Assembly: GCA_028285205.1 (NCBI GenBank)
Contig: JANQQA010000122.1
Coordinates: forward strand, 1 to 64,000
Origin: Bythopirellula sp.
Lineage (GTDB): Bacteria > Planctomycetota > Planctomycetia > Pirellulales > Lacipirellulaceae
DNA: 64,000 bases
Reading direction: 5' to 3'
Of the stretch, positions 25,490 through 35,629 are shown in pieces. The translations under genes and the position numbers were made by a program. Each line of letters opens with the position of its first letter. Positions within the stretch are counted from its first letter, which is position 1. The notes beneath the pieces are model-generated. The model was given only the letters and a program-made list of their open reading frames with translations, was not told the DNA's origin and did no database searches.

Positions 25490-26017
25490 CTACGGTTGCG
25501 ACGCAGCGCAGCCGTGCAAACCAGCCGCGACTGGAGCGTCTATCGTCGGCAAACGGTAGATCACAAGCAGTCCTACGAGCACCAGCGTAAACACCAAGGC
25601 AATCCACGGCGACGGCAGGGATGAGAAACCGACCAGTCCGATCATGGCGGCGCCGATAAAACAGGTCGCCTGCACTTTGGTGCTTCGCTTGAGTGCTCGA
25701 TGCTGCTGCCAATCGGCAAGGATTGGCCCAAACCAGCGATTGGCGAGTAACAAGTTGTGCATCCGTGGCGACGAGCGCGAAAGCAAATAGCTCGCCAATA
25801 GCAGGAACGGAGTAGTCGGCAAGCCTGGCAGTACGACCCCAATAGTGGCGAGCACCAGGAATAACATTGCCAGTGCAAGATAAACGACTCGACGCAAACC
25901 GCAAACGTAGCGCCCGCTCTCGCGATTATCGTTGGCAGCCACAACGGTTGTTGACCGATTAGCGCCGTCGGCAGCGTGCAGATGTGGCAGAGTTGTTGGC
26001 AGTACCGTGAAGATCAT
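25490..26017 (-). CDS. DUF454 (YbaN-like) inner-membrane protein
   Basis: This 175-residue protein has the DUF454 signature IGVVLPGLPTTPFLLLASYL, followed by FGPILADWQQHRALKRSTK, with membrane helices at about 45-75 and 108-148. Its role is unknown. The ATG at 26017 overlaps the CheR stop by 4 nt (ATGA), so it is translationally coupled to the chemotaxis operon. A start at 26092 would give 25 more residues inside cheR and is less likely. The first 30 residues are not membrane-like and may be a cytosolic tail. Confidence 0.8.
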   Translation of the reverse strand: MIFTVLPTTLPHLHAADGANRSTTVVAANDNRESGRYVCGLRRVVYLALAMLFLVLATIGVVLPGLPTTPFLLLASYLLSRSSPRMHNLLLANRWFGPILADWQQHRALKRSTKVQATCFIGAAMIGLVGFSSLPSPWIALVFTLVLVGLLVIYRLPTIDAPVAAGLHGCAASQP

Positions 26018-26874
26018 CGGCTCGCCACGAGGTTGTTCGCCGGCATATTGGGATGGTAGCAATTCGCACGGCAGTGCTGCTGCGGATGCCACTGCGGTCC
26101 CAGCTGGGCTAACGACTCCGACGAGCCGACGATGACCCAGCCATTAGGTGCCAGAATCTCCGCAGCACGCTCAAACAGACTGCGACGATCCGCATCGTCG
26201 AAGTAGATCGCGACGTTACGGCAGAAGATCACATCAAAGTGGCCAAGATGACCAAAAGGCTTGTGCAAGTTGCACTCCTGAAAGCGACACAGCGAGCGGA
26301 TCTCGTCGCAAATCCGCCACTGGTTCCCTTGCTCGACAAAGTACTTGTTCAGCAAGTCGGTTTTCATCCCTCGAGTCATCTCAAGCTTGCCGTAAGCGCC
26401 ATAGCTCGCTTGTTCGACAGCCGCTGGCGAGATGTCGGTACCCAGAATTTGGATATCCCAATTCAGATAGTCAGGGATCGTCTCCGCAAGGGTAATGCCA
26501 ATGCTGTAAACTTCCTGCCCAGTGCTACACGCGGCGGACCAGATTCGCAAACGTTTTGGGAACGGCGTACCCGCTTTGCTATCGATAAGTTCGGGAACCA
26601 ACTTGAACTGCAGGGCATCAAAGGGAGAACTATCACGAAACCAGAGTGTCTCGTTAGTAGTGACCGCATCGATAAACTGCGGCTTAAGTCCAGGTGCGAC
26701 TTCGGCGCGGACCTTTCGCACCAAATCGCGGTAGTTCTCACAGCTCTCCTGCTGGACGATTTTCTGGAGGCGAGACTCGATAAGGTACGCCTTAGACTCA
26801 TCCCAGCAAATGCCGCAGAGTTCATCGACTAAGCCACAGACGGCATCAATATCTTCGGTTGTCAGAGTTGCCAT
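26014..26874 (-). CDS. cheR: Chemotaxis methyltransferase CheR
   Basis: Methylates glutamates on the receptor with S-adenosylmethionine, for adaptation. The protein has 286 residues. An N-terminal helical domain (about 1-75) is followed by the SAM-binding domain with RIWSAACSTGQEVYSIGI near residues 115-132, ILGTDISPAAVEQASYGAY, and FDVIFCRNVAIYF. ATG 26874 lies 17 nt after the cheB stop and has GGAAG upstream; the frame could extend to 26934 but would overlap cheB. There is no C-terminal pentapeptide-binding insertion that I can see. Confidence 0.93.
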   Translation of the reverse strand: MATLTTEDIDAVCGLVDELCGICWDESKAYLIESRLQKIVQQESCENYRDLVRKVRAEVAPGLKPQFIDAVTTNETLWFRDSSPFDALQFKLVPELIDSKAGTPFPKRLRIWSAACSTGQEVYSIGITLAETIPDYLNWDIQILGTDISPAAVEQASYGAYGKLEMTRGMKTDLLNKYFVEQGNQWRICDEIRSLCRFQECNLHKPFGHLGHFDVIFCRNVAIYFDDADRRSLFERAAEILAPNGWVIVGSSESLAQLGPQWHPQQHCRANCYHPNMPANNLVASR

Positions 26875-26891
26875 AATCTTCCGTGTCTTCT

Positions 26892-27995
26892 CTACCACGC
26901 TGTCGTGCCGGCACCGACTGCATCCACGAGGCAATCGGCGATTGTGTTGAGCGGAGCGACCTTATCTGACAAGCCCGCCTCAGCAACGCTTCGCGGCATA
27001 CCATAGACAACGCAGCTTGCTTCATCCTGTGTCAGTATCTTGGCACCGCTGCGCTTAAGTAACTCGCAGCCTGTCGTACCATCATCGCCCATGCCCGTGA
27101 GAATTACGCCTAGCACTCTATCTCCGTAGACCTTCGCCACCGAACGAAACAGGTAGTCGACCGAGGGACGACACGATCGTTCGGGAGGATCGTCGGTGAT
27201 CTCGATGGCACGTGTGCGGCCACGCGTCACGACTCGCATCTGTGAACCACCCGGTGCAATGTATACCTGGCCAGGCTGCGGCTGCATGCCATTTACCGCT
27301 TCAACAACTTTGACGGCACTCACGCGATCAAGATCCTTGGCAAGGCTCGCCGTGAACAAGGGAGGCATGTGCTGCACGACCAACACCGGGCACGGAAAGT
27401 CGGCTGGCAATCTGGGAATCACCTGATTCAGTGCGACCGGGCCACCTGTGGAAACTCCTAGACTGACGACCTGCGGTGGAAGAACAGACGGCTTGACCGC
27501 GTCGACAAAGCGCTTCGTAGCGTTCGCCGGCGCTGCGTCACGCTTATCCACCGCTCGCGTCGCGGAATTCTGGCGTGTTCGAAGACTGGCCAGACTCGCC
27601 GAAATCTTCGGCGCGAGATCCCGCTTCAGCTGTTCGCGACTTTCGTCGGGGCCTTTGCCCTGCGGCTTAAGCACAAAATCAAAGGCACCAAGCTGCAGCG
27701 CACGATTCGTTGCCTCGGCACCCGTGGCTGTCATCGAACTGATCATGATCGTGGGCAACTCCAAACCAAGAACCTTCAGCTCCTCGAGGAGCCCCAAACC
27801 ATCGAGTTCAGGCATCTCCAAGTCGAGGGTGATGAAATCTGGCTTCAGCTCCTGAATTTTTTTCAGGCCAATCCGACCATCTGTGGCTGTTCCGACGACT
27901 TCCACTTCTGGAATATCCTCGAGCACCGACGACACGAACTTGCGGTACAAAGCCGAGTCGTCAATTACCAGTGCGCGTATCGTTGACGTTGCCAT
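26892..27995 (-). CDS. cheB: Chemotaxis protein-glutamate methylesterase CheB
   Basis: Removes methyl groups from the receptor and is switched on by CheA phosphorylation. The 367-residue protein has an N-terminal receiver domain (about 1-125: acidic pocket near 12-13, phospho-acceptor Asp58 in ITLDLEMP, Lys110). A linker follows, then the esterase domain from about 175. The catalytic triad is Ser182 (LGVSTGGP), His209 (VVQHMPP) and Asp305 (GMGDDGT). It is 93 nt downstream of the MCP and 17 nt before cheR. Confidence 0.96.
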   Translation of the reverse strand: MATSTIRALVIDDSALYRKFVSSVLEDIPEVEVVGTATDGRIGLKKIQELKPDFITLDLEMPELDGLGLLEELKVLGLELPTIMISSMTATGAEATNRALQLGAFDFVLKPQGKGPDESREQLKRDLAPKISASLASLRTRQNSATRAVDKRDAAPANATKRFVDAVKPSVLPPQVVSLGVSTGGPVALNQVIPRLPADFPCPVLVVQHMPPLFTASLAKDLDRVSAVKVVEAVNGMQPQPGQVYIAPGGSQMRVVTRGRTRAIEITDDPPERSCRPSVDYLFRSVAKVYGDRVLGVILTGMGDDGTTGCELLKRSGAKILTQDEASCVVYGMPRSVAEAGLSDKVAPLNTIADCLVDAVGAGTTAW

Positions 27996-28024
27996 GCTGC
28001 TACTTTCGTGCTTGTGTCAACATT

Positions 28025-28053
28025 GGGAGAAGGGCCGCTGGGGCCCTTCTCCC
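28025..28053 (-). terminator. Strong hairpin between the MCP and cheB
   Basis: GGGAGAAGGGCC at 28025-28036 pairs perfectly with 28042-28053 (12 bp, 5-nt loop). It sits in the 93-nt spacer just after the MCP stop. There is no T-tract on the minus strand, so it may slow or partly stop transcription, or protect the mRNA end, rather than fully terminate. Confidence 0.55.
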
Positions 28054-28088
28054 ACGAAGAAATCTGACGCTTAGTTCAAAGCGATGGA

Positions 28089-31000
28089 TCAGACCTGGAA
28101 TCGACCCACCAGTTGCTGCAACTCTTCCGCCAAGCCCGACAGAGCGCTGCCCGACTCCTGCGTTTGAGCCGCCGCCTGCGAGGTCTGTTTCGCAGCCTGA
28201 TCGACTTGGGTGATACTGCGAGTGATCTCCTGACTGGCAGAAGCCGATTCGGCAACGCCCGTCGAAACGCTCGTGGCGGCATCGGAGGTTTGCGTCACAT
28301 TTTGAGCAATCTCCTTGGTAGTGATGCTCTGCTCCTCCACAGCCGAGGCGATGGTTTGCGAGACCTCGCTCACCTGCGAGATCACCTCGCTGATTTCGCC
28401 AATCGAGCTGACCACAGACTGGGTCGACCCCTGGATTCCTTCAATCCGATTGCGGATATCCTCGGTCGCATCCGCCGTCTGCTTGGCGAGTTCCTTGACC
28501 TCGGTGGCCACCACTGCAAATCCCTTACCAGCATCACCGGCGCGAGCGGCTTCGATCGTTGCGTTCAAGGCCAACAGGTTGGTCTGTTCGGCAATGTCCT
28601 GAATCACCTCGATCACCTTGCCAATCTCATCGGCCGCGCTGCCGAGTTGCCCAATCGTCTGATTGCTCGACTCGGCAAGGTTGGCAGCATTGCCCGCCAC
28701 GCTCGAGGCCTGCTCGGCATTCTTGGCGATCTCAGCGATACTGGCGGTCATCTCTTCCACGGCTGAGGCCACCGTCCTGACGTTGGTGGTCATCTGCTCT
28801 GTCGATGCAGCCATGTTGTTCATGTTGATCGACATTTCTTCGGCAGCCGAGGAAACCGTCGCGGATTGACTGGTCGTCTGATTCGCGCCGCTGGAAAGCT
28901 CCGTCGCGGTGGCAGACAACTCGGTGGAAGTGCTGTTGAGCGTGGCAGCATTGGTTGCCACTCCGCCAATCACTTCTCGGAGGTTTGAGCACATCGCGTT
29001 CACGGCCTTGGCGATATCGCTGAAGGCCGCCTGTGTCGCCCTCGTGTCATTGTCGGCTTCCGCCACCTCGTACACCTGCGTCAGGTCGCCTTCTGCCACG
29101 AGATTGAGCACTCGCGACATACTCTCGACTTCTAACGCTTGGAATTCCGCGATCTTTGTATCCTTGATCGTCTGATTCCGTGCTTCGGTGACGTCTTTCC
29201 ATTCCAGTGTCGTGCCGACATAGTTTGAGCTCTCATCAAATTGAGCCGTAACCGTTAACGCAAAGGTCAGCGGGCCGACATGAATGTCGGTCTTGTAGGG
29301 CAGATTCGTCGGCTCTGCCAGGAACTGTCGCTGATGCTCCGGGTTCTCGTGGAACTGATCGATGCAGGCCCCCATGATCGTACTCGGATCGAACGCGGGC
29401 CAGATCTCTTGCAAAATCGAAGCGTGCTTGTTGAGTAGCTCCATCGAGGAATCATTCACGTACCGCACGATGAACTCTCGGTCAATCATCATGACCGAGG
29501 CTTCCGACTTGTCGACCAGCTGACGAAGCTTAAGTGATTCGTTGCGCTGGGCAATTTGAGCGGTGATGTCAGTGGCAAATTTGACGACCTTGTAGGGATT
29601 GCCTTTGGCGTCAAAGATCGGATTGTACGAGGCTTGAATCCAAATCTCGCTACCGTCCTTGCGAATGCGCCGAAACTCATCCGACTCGAACTCACCCCGT
29701 CCTAGCTTGTCCCAGAATGCGGTGTATTCAGATGAGGCTGCATACTCGGGATCACAGAAAATACGGTGATGTTTGCCGACAATCTCCTCCAGTGTGTAGC
29801 CTAACGCCCTGAGGAAGTTATCGTTCGCAAACTTGATCGTTCCGTCGAGGTCGAACTCAATCACCGCCTGCGATCTGCTAATCGCCTGAAGTTGTCCGTC
29901 AAAGTCGGCATTCTTCTCAACGTTGGCGGCTAGCTTATCCAACAGCTGCTCTACGGAACCGTTCATCTGAGCAAGTTCACCGCTGCCTCGGAACTGTGGC
30001 CGAACCGTGTAGTCGCCGCCGGTTGCAGCGTCCAACGAAGTCACGGTCGACTGAATCGGTCGGGCGAACGCGTTGGAGATGAAGTAGGCCAAGGCCACCA
30101 CACCCAACACGGCAAGAATACCGACTCCGAAAATGCGCCAGAGCACGCCACTGGTGGCGGTTGCTTCCGCATCAGCGAGCAACGCCTCAGCAGCAAAGGC
30201 TTCGGCAGTATCGATCTTTGCGATCAGGGCCCACTTCAAACCAAGCAGATCAACCGGGCCATAGGATTGGAGGGATTCGTTACCGACGTAGTCGACGATT
30301 TCGGCCGTGCCGGTCTCGCCCTTGAGTGCTGCCGTCACGACTTCGCTCTCGATTTTGCCCGCCTTCGGGTTACGGAACGAGCTGACCAGGCTGCGACTTT
30401 CTGGGTCGCGGAATGAATCAGAACGCATCAGGAAGTCGGGACCAACCAAGAGGGTCTCGCCCGTCTCGCCTAGTCCTTCGCGCTGACTCATCACTGACGT
30501 GATGCGGTCCACCGGCATTTGGAAGATCGCGACGCCAATTTTCTCATCGCCATCGAAAATCGGTGAAGCAATGAAGCTCGCTGGTGCTTCGTAAGAGGGT
30601 GTGTACTGCTCGAAATCGACCAACACGAATTGGTCGGGGCTGGTGAGCTGATTGGCTTGACGAAACGCCTTACCGAAGTTCGTATCGGCAAATGGGCCAT
30701 CGATCAGCGAAGTTGTGTAATCAAGTTCCTTAAATACCGAATAGACGATGTCGCCGGTCTTGTCATCAATCAGAAAGATATCGTAGTAGCCAAACTTGTC
30801 GAGATAACTCCGCACGACAGGATGAACGACGCTGTGGAGACGCCCATAATCGGTCTCCTCGTCAGCGGCATCGAGTTCGTGCTTGGAACCCAAGGGATTC
30901 GGGTTTGCACGGATGTAAGCGTATTGCAGCGCGACGGAATCTCTATCGAGCTGATTCACGAACTGATTTGCATTCGGCGAGGCTCCGTCGTTTTGACTTT

Positions 31001-31385
31001 CGTACTCAGCGCTGAATTCGCCAGTGTAGTAAGTTGCCAATTTCGTTCGCAGCTCTTGGAGCGATTCGCCGTCGATATCGGCTTGCTCGCGGTAACTATC
31101 AAAGCTGTCCTTAAAGTCACGCATGGCGTCCACCACCATCCGATCCTCCGAGAACGTCAGCACCTGATCGCGAATCGATACGAAATACTTCTCGATTTCG
31201 CCTGCTTTCAATTCTTGTTGAGCTTGCAGCGACGAGACCACTTTGTCGCGCATGTCCTTGCGTGCCTCATCCGTCATAGTCGCCATGCCACCTTTCATCG
31301 AGGCAAAGCTTGCTATCGTTGCGATGGCCAGCGGGACCAAACCGCAGACAAGGAATCCAAGTGTCAACTTACTTCGAATCTTCAT
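28089..31385 (-). CDS. Methyl-accepting chemotaxis protein with periplasmic sensor and two PAS domains
   Basis: Receptor that controls CheA. The protein has 1098 residues, about twice the usual size. Order: TM1 (about 8-30), a large periplasmic sensor domain (about 31-412) likely of Cache type, TM2 (about 413-438), HAMP (438-490), PAS 1 (about 500-610; [20 protein letters not shown]), PAS 2 (about 622-735; [20 protein letters not shown]), then a signalling coiled coil (about 760-1098). The hairpin tip [20 protein letters not shown] (931-950) is canonical. There is no C-terminal NWETF-like CheR tether. The start ATG 31385 has GAAGGGG upstream. It is 79 nt after cheW. Ligand unknown. Confidence 0.95.
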   Translation of the reverse strand: MKIRSKLTLGFLVCGLVPLAIATIASFASMKGGMATMTDEARKDMRDKVVSSLQAQQELKAGEIEKYFVSIRDQVLTFSEDRMVVDAMRDFKDSFDSYREQADIDGESLQELRTKLATYYTGEFSAEYESQNDGASPNANQFVNQLDRDSVALQYAYIRANPNPLGSKHELDAADEETDYGRLHSVVHPVVRSYLDKFGYYDIFLIDDKTGDIVYSVFKELDYTTSLIDGPFADTNFGKAFRQANQLTSPDQFVLVDFEQYTPSYEAPASFIASPIFDGDEKIGVAIFQMPVDRITSVMSQREGLGETGETLLVGPDFLMRSDSFRDPESRSLVSSFRNPKAGKIESEVVTAALKGETGTAEIVDYVGNESLQSYGPVDLLGLKWALIAKIDTAEAFAAEALLADAEATATSGVLWRIFGVGILAVLGVVALAYFISNAFARPIQSTVTSLDAATGGDYTVRPQFRGSGELAQMNGSVEQLLDKLAANVEKNADFDGQLQAISRSQAVIEFDLDGTIKFANDNFLRALGYTLEEIVGKHHRIFCDPEYAASSEYTAFWDKLGRGEFESDEFRRIRKDGSEIWIQASYNPIFDAKGNPYKVVKFATDITAQIAQRNESLKLRQLVDKSEASVMMIDREFIVRYVNDSSMELLNKHASILQEIWPAFDPSTIMGACIDQFHENPEHQRQFLAEPTNLPYKTDIHVGPLTFALTVTAQFDESSNYVGTTLEWKDVTEARNQTIKDTKIAEFQALEVESMSRVLNLVAEGDLTQVYEVAEADNDTRATQAAFSDIAKAVNAMCSNLREVIGGVATNAATLNSTSTELSATATELSSGANQTTSQSATVSSAAEEMSINMNNMAASTEQMTTNVRTVASAVEEMTASIAEIAKNAEQASSVAGNAANLAESSNQTIGQLGSAADEIGKVIEVIQDIAEQTNLLALNATIEAARAGDAGKGFAVVATEVKELAKQTADATEDIRNRIEGIQGSTQSVVSSIGEISEVISQVSEVSQTIASAVEEQSITTKEIAQNVTQTSDAATSVSTGVAESASASQEITRSITQVDQAAKQTSQAAAQTQESGSALSGLAEELQQLVGRFQV

Positions 31386-31464
31386 TTCAAAAACCCCTTC
31401 AAAGAGAATCGCCTAATGGCTCAATCAATGGAAACTCGCGAACATTTCCTGTTCGGATGGTTTG

Positions 31465-31941
31465 TTACTGTGCATCATTGGCGCGAACGGCCAATGCCTC
31501 CTCAACGTTCAGGAGGACGAGAATCTCTGTCTCGAGCGTGTGGACGCCAAATATGTACCGCCCCTGAACACCGTCGATGTTCGTGGGAGGTGGTCCGATC
31601 TGATCGCTACGCAAAGTGAGAATGTCGGAGATCCGATCGACCAAGAAGCCGACCGATTCGCCGTTGGAATTGACGATCAAGTTGCGGCTGGTCCTGGTCA
31701 CTTCCGCTTGCTCCATTCCCAAAATGGTGCGGAGGTCGATGACCGTCGTCACTTCGCCACGAAGATTGATGACGCCACGCACACAATCGGGTGCCTGAGG
31801 TACATTGGTGACATCCAACTGGCGATTGATTTCTTGAACTTGTCGAATATCGACACCAAGGAGCAAGTTCCCCACATAGAACGTGGCGTACTGTTCTTCT
31901 GCGACCTCAACGGCCTGTTCGGGCTCGATCGTGCTATTCAT
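31465..31941 (-). CDS. cheW: Chemotaxis adaptor CheW
   Basis: Links the receptor to CheA. The 158-residue protein is a single CheW beta-barrel domain, with the conserved ATFYVGNLLLGVDIRQVQEI, NVPQAPDCVRGVINLRGEVT and GFLVDRISDILTLRSDQI stretches. ATG 31941 starts the protein and a short acidic leader precedes the domain. It is 71 nt after cheA and 79 nt before the MCP. This is a free copy in addition to two CheW domains inside CheA. Confidence 0.95.
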   Translation of the reverse strand: MNSTIEPEQAVEVAEEQYATFYVGNLLLGVDIRQVQEINRQLDVTNVPQAPDCVRGVINLRGEVTTVIDLRTILGMEQAEVTRTSRNLIVNSNGESVGFLVDRISDILTLRSDQIGPPPTNIDGVQGRYIFGVHTLETEILVLLNVEEALAVRANDAQ

Positions 31942-32012
31942 GTTCTTGACTCTGGGTTCTTCGTGTACGTATTGCCCCGCTCAAGCGGATGGGGCGATCT
32001 TCGTTCGCTCTC

Positions 32013-34772
32013 TCAGACGGTCTGGAGCTCGCGCCGGTTGTTTCCTGCTTTCTTCCCAGCGAAGTTACGCAAGGAGTTCAGCAGCTTGTCGCGATCCATC
32101 TTGATTTGGTAGTCATCGATTCCGACTTCGATGCCGCGCTGAATGTCGGCTGATCCGGCCAACGACGTCAGCGCGATGACCGGGAGATGACTCCACTGCG
32201 ACTGTTTCACGCATTCCGTGAATTCGAATCCGTCCATGTTTGGCATCTCGATATCCGTGACAATCACATCAAACTCGAACTCGTTACTTTGCAACGTCTC
32301 CCAAGCAACCAGTCCGTCTTCGCAGTCGATCACGCGATAGCCTTGTTCGCTCATCATGGCTGCAACTTGCTTGCGGAAGAAACTGGAGTCCTCGGCCAGC
32401 AGAATCATCGGCGGCTCGTCATCGGTCTGATCCACGACCTCTTCTCTCTCAAACCACTCCGGATGCGCGAGTTCAGCAACTTGAAAGAGGTCAACAAACC
32501 TCGTTGTTTTTTCGCCCAAGACCATCGAGCCGATGATCCCACGTTCAGTGAACGTAGTTTCATCAATGCTTGTGGTCACATCGCGAATGTCTTCCAGCGT
32601 CGGTACGACGAGTCCGATCTCTTTACCGGAGGCTTCGAATACGACGACATAAAGACGCGACTTGGCCTCGGGCCTTCTGGCCGTGATGGTGTTCTCCAGC
32701 CGGATGAGCGGCATGGTCGCTCGTCCGATCTGCAGCAGTTCCTGCCCGCCGACCGCGTCGATTTGATCTGCCCGGATGCGATCGATGCGAGAAACGATAT
32801 CCATCGTCACCGCAAAATGCTCATCGTCGTGGTTGCTAAACAGCAGCATGTACTGCGAATCTTCGTCCCCTAGTTGCGCCTCAGCTCCCTTTTGCTCATT
32901 GAGCTCTTGGTCGCATTGGATTTCTTCATGGGCTGCAATACCAGCGACATCCAAGATCAACGCGACGTGGCCATCACCGAGAATCGTTGCCCCGGACAAG
33001 CAGCGACATTGCTTGAGGTGTTGGCTCAATGGTTTGACGACAATTTCTTCCGAATCGTGTAAACCATCGACGATCAGTCCGAAGCTTTGCTCACCCGTTT
33101 CCACGACGATGATGTTGAGCGCCTCGCAATTCGATGCGGCGGAGGATGCCGCTGCATCGCAATCGCTTTCGGTTCGTTTCGTCTCAACCACTTCGGAAAG
33201 TCGAATCAGCGGCAATAGACTCCCCCGCAGCCGTAGTACTTCGGCATCCTGCACACGGCCGATGCGTTCGGCGAGTTCATCACCGCGAACTCGAACGAGT
33301 TCGACGATATTGACCTGAGGAATCGCGAATCGATCTTCACCGCACTGAACAATCAATGACGGGATAATCGCGAGCGTCAGCGGCAAGGTGATTACGATCA
33401 GTGTTCCTCTGCCGACTGTCGATTCGATATCGACGGTTCCTCCCAGCTTGGCGATATTGGTCTTCACGACGTCCATCCCGACGCCTCTACCACTGACGTC
33501 CGTCACTTTGGCGGCCATCGAGAAGCCCGGGTGAAAAATCAAGCGAACCGCTTCGCGATCACTCATCTGATCGGCACGTTCCTGCGTAATGATGCCTTTA
33601 GAGATTGCTTTTTGCTTGAGCTTCTCCGGATCGATGCCTGCACCATCGTCTTCAATCTCAATTCGGACCTTCCCGGCTTGGTAGAAAGCGCGAAGGTCCA
33701 TCGTGCCGGCTTCTGGTTTGCCAGCTTTCGTACGGTCTGCGGGAGCTTCGACGCCGTGATCGACCGAGTTGCGAATCAAGTGCGTGAGCGGGTCACCAAT
33801 CGCCTCGACAATGGTCTTGTCGACTTCGACTTCCTTACCCTCGATGTTGAGTGCACACTGCTTACCGAGCTTGCCACTCAGATCACGAACGATTCGGGGA
33901 AACTTGCTGAAGACCGTACCGATCTGCTGCATGCGCGTCTGCATGATCGATTCTTGTACTTCCGTGGTAACCTGATCGAGTCGCGATGCGATCGTGTCCA
34001 AGCTGTTGCCATCGGCAGACCCAATCGCCTGCATCAATTGATTTCGGCTCAGCACAAGCTCGCCGGCGAGATTCATCAACCGATCAAGAACTCCCACCGA
34101 TACGCGGATGCTCGTTTCTGGCGCCTTCTTCTCTTGGCTGTCCTTCTTGGCAGACGACTTCTTGTCTACCTTTTGTGGAGTGGGTGCTTGAGCAGCGGAG
34201 GGTTCTGTCGCGGCAGTCTGCTGCTGCGCTTCGTCTGCAGACGCTTTTTCGTCTCGCGCGGCAAACGCCCTCGCGATCTGCGCATCGAGATCATCCTCCG
34301 CCGCCTTCGTGCTTTCCACGTCCGAAGGTGTCTCCGCGACAGATGGTTCGGACGTTACCTGAGCGACGGGCGCCTTGCTTTCTGTAACTGTTCCAGTGGC
34401 GATGTTCTCGAGTTCTGTGATGTGGCTACTTACATCCTCATCATTGGACGAACTCACGTCGTTGATCAGGCCCTGCAATCGGTCTGCGGCGCGCAACATA
34501 ATGTCAATCATCTGCGAGTTGGGAACCAACTCGTGATTGCGCATCATGTTCAAGATGTTCTCGAGGCTATGGGCAAGATCGTTGACCTTGGTCAGTCCAA
34601 GGAACCCGGCAGCACCTTTGATCGAGTGAATCCCTCGAAACACCTCGTTGATAAGATCGACATCTACGTCAGCGCCCGATTCCTCGATGCTGAGCAGCTG
34701 ATTCTCGATGTCGGCTAAGTGTTCGTTCGACTCAACAACGAACTCATCTAGTAATTCGTCTTCACATGACAT
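32013..34772 (-). CDS. cheA: Hybrid histidine kinase CheA with two CheW domains and a C-terminal receiver
   Basis: Central kinase of the pathway. The protein has 919 residues from ATG 34772 (AGAGG upstream; the frame extends to 34850 but without a proper start). Order: HPt domain with His49 (FRGIHSIKGAAGFLGL), an Ala/Glu/Gln-rich linker (about 110-235) with no clear P2 domain, dimerisation (SVGVLDRLMNLAGELVLSRN), HATPase (LIRNSVDHG; DDGAGID; SGRGVGMDVVKTN), two CheW-like domains, then a receiver from about 787 with phospho-acceptor Asp840 (VIVTDIEMP). The usual receiver Lys-Pro is Lys-Met. The double CheW and REC make it unlike E. coli CheA. Confidence 0.95.
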   Translation of the reverse strand: MSCEDELLDEFVVESNEHLADIENQLLSIEESGADVDVDLINEVFRGIHSIKGAAGFLGLTKVNDLAHSLENILNMMRNHELVPNSQMIDIMLRAADRLQGLINDVSSSNDEDVSSHITELENIATGTVTESKAPVAQVTSEPSVAETPSDVESTKAAEDDLDAQIARAFAARDEKASADEAQQQTAATEPSAAQAPTPQKVDKKSSAKKDSQEKKAPETSIRVSVGVLDRLMNLAGELVLSRNQLMQAIGSADGNSLDTIASRLDQVTTEVQESIMQTRMQQIGTVFSKFPRIVRDLSGKLGKQCALNIEGKEVEVDKTIVEAIGDPLTHLIRNSVDHGVEAPADRTKAGKPEAGTMDLRAFYQAGKVRIEIEDDGAGIDPEKLKQKAISKGIITQERADQMSDREAVRLIFHPGFSMAAKVTDVSGRGVGMDVVKTNIAKLGGTVDIESTVGRGTLIVITLPLTLAIIPSLIVQCGEDRFAIPQVNIVELVRVRGDELAERIGRVQDAEVLRLRGSLLPLIRLSEVVETKRTESDCDAAASSAASNCEALNIIVVETGEQSFGLIVDGLHDSEEIVVKPLSQHLKQCRCLSGATILGDGHVALILDVAGIAAHEEIQCDQELNEQKGAEAQLGDEDSQYMLLFSNHDDEHFAVTMDIVSRIDRIRADQIDAVGGQELLQIGRATMPLIRLENTITARRPEAKSRLYVVVFEASGKEIGLVVPTLEDIRDVTTSIDETTFTERGIIGSMVLGEKTTRFVDLFQVAELAHPEWFEREEVVDQTDDEPPMILLAEDSSFFRKQVAAMMSEQGYRVIDCEDGLVAWETLQSNEFEFDVIVTDIEMPNMDGFEFTECVKQSQWSHLPVIALTSLAGSADIQRGIEVGIDDYQIKMDRDKLLNSLRNFAGKKAGNNRRELQTV

Positions 34773-35220
34773 GCGGTTCTTCGCCTCTTGGGCCGACAAC
34801 TCTTGATGGAGACCGAGCTCGATAACTGCGAATACTCGGATGATTCTCAACGACTGAACAACGGTAGGTCACAGAAATGAGACTAGAATTCTCCTACCGT
34901 GCGAAATATTCACCGGGGTTCGGCTTAGATCAAATCTGCCGATATTCGCAGTAGACGGGACCTCAAGATGCGGCAATACGAAGGCTGTGTGCAGGCCTAG
35001 GGTCCATAGCCTTGAGCGTCATCGCAGAGTCGAACTGCGCGAGCAGCTCGTTGGCACGCTCTCCCTGATTGCGGGTTTGCGAAACTATTGCACTCAGCAG
35101 GCGAAAGCTGAGATTTGCCAACTCCCGTTTCGAGAGCTATGAATTATTGAACCTTTTGGCGAGAGGTATTCGCCGATTCAAGTTCGAGTTGACTAAGACC
35201 CCGTTGATGAGCCCGATGCC
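34773..35220. other. Divergent promoter region of the chemosensory cluster
   Basis: This 448-nt gap lies between the divergent cheA and cheY genes and must contain both promoters. A short hairpin (ggcga...tcgcc, 35158-35174) precedes cheY. I saw no sigma-54 -24/-12 element. GCCGATTC resembles a sigma-28 -10 element but no matching -35 was found. A short minus-strand frame is listed separately. Confidence 0.5.
34963..35136 (-). other. Short open frame, possible small gene or gene remnant
   Basis: Between stops there are 57 codons on the minus strand with protein-like composition (LANLSFRLLSAIVSQTRNQG, then ERANELLAQFDSAM). It ends in TGA at 34963-34965. There is no ATG near its front: the first usable start is TTG at 35121, directly after GGGAG with no spacer. 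It may be a remnant of a longer helical protein. I do not recognise it. Confidence 0.3.
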
Positions 35221-35586
35221 ATGAGTATTAAAGTACTAATCGCCGACGATTCTGGTGTAATGAGAAAAATCATTGTCCGCGCTGCCAAGTCTTCTGGCGT
35301 CGATGAGATCGTCGAAGCCGTAGATGGCGCAGACGCGCTGGCCAAGTTTGATCAGGAACCATTCGATCTGGTGCTCACCGATTGGAACATGCCTAACAAA
35401 TCAGGCCTGGACGTGATCAAAGAAATTCGAGGGAAAGGCAGCGACGTGCCCATCATCATGGTTACCACCGAAGGTGAGAAGGGCAACGTGCTGCAGGCGA
35501 TCGAAGCTGGTGTATCAGACTATCTGACCAAGCCGTTCGAAGCCGCTGATCTTTCGGCGAAAATCGATAAATTCGTACCTGTGTGA
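35221..35586 (+). CDS. cheY: Single-domain response regulator CheY
   Basis: Diffusible phospho-signal from CheA. This 121-residue protein is a receiver domain alone. The acidic pocket is Asp9/Asp10 (LIADDSG), the phospho-acceptor is Asp54 (LVLTDWNMP), the switch residues are Thr82/Thr83 and Lys104 is in YLTKPF. It starts with ATG 35221 and is followed after 43 nt by cheX. The output target (a motor or another system) is not in the window. Confidence 0.95.
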   Translation: MSIKVLIADDSGVMRKIIVRAAKSSGVDEIVEAVDGADALAKFDQEPFDLVLTDWNMPNKSGLDVIKEIRGKGSDVPIIMVTTEGEKGNVLQAIEAGVSDYLTKPFEAADLSAKIDKFVPV

Positions 35587-35629
35587 ATAGTCACCAGTAC
35601 TGTATCTCTAACGGCTTAGTGGAATAGTG

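Noticed and set aside
24301-25590. Long plus-strand frame of 429 codons
   Set aside because: It lies antisense to the DUF1559 gene, which has clear family signatures; no family marks in the plus frame.
30630-31619. Plus-strand frame of 329 codons
   Set aside because: Antisense to the receptor gene and the cheW end; no ribosome site or domain.
33531-34718. Plus-strand frame of 395 codons
   Set aside because: Antisense to cheA; composition is a mirror of the kinase gene.
35168-35176. GCCGATTC before cheY, considered as a sigma-28 promoter -10 element
   Set aside because: The matching -35 (TAAA at about 11 nt) is absent.
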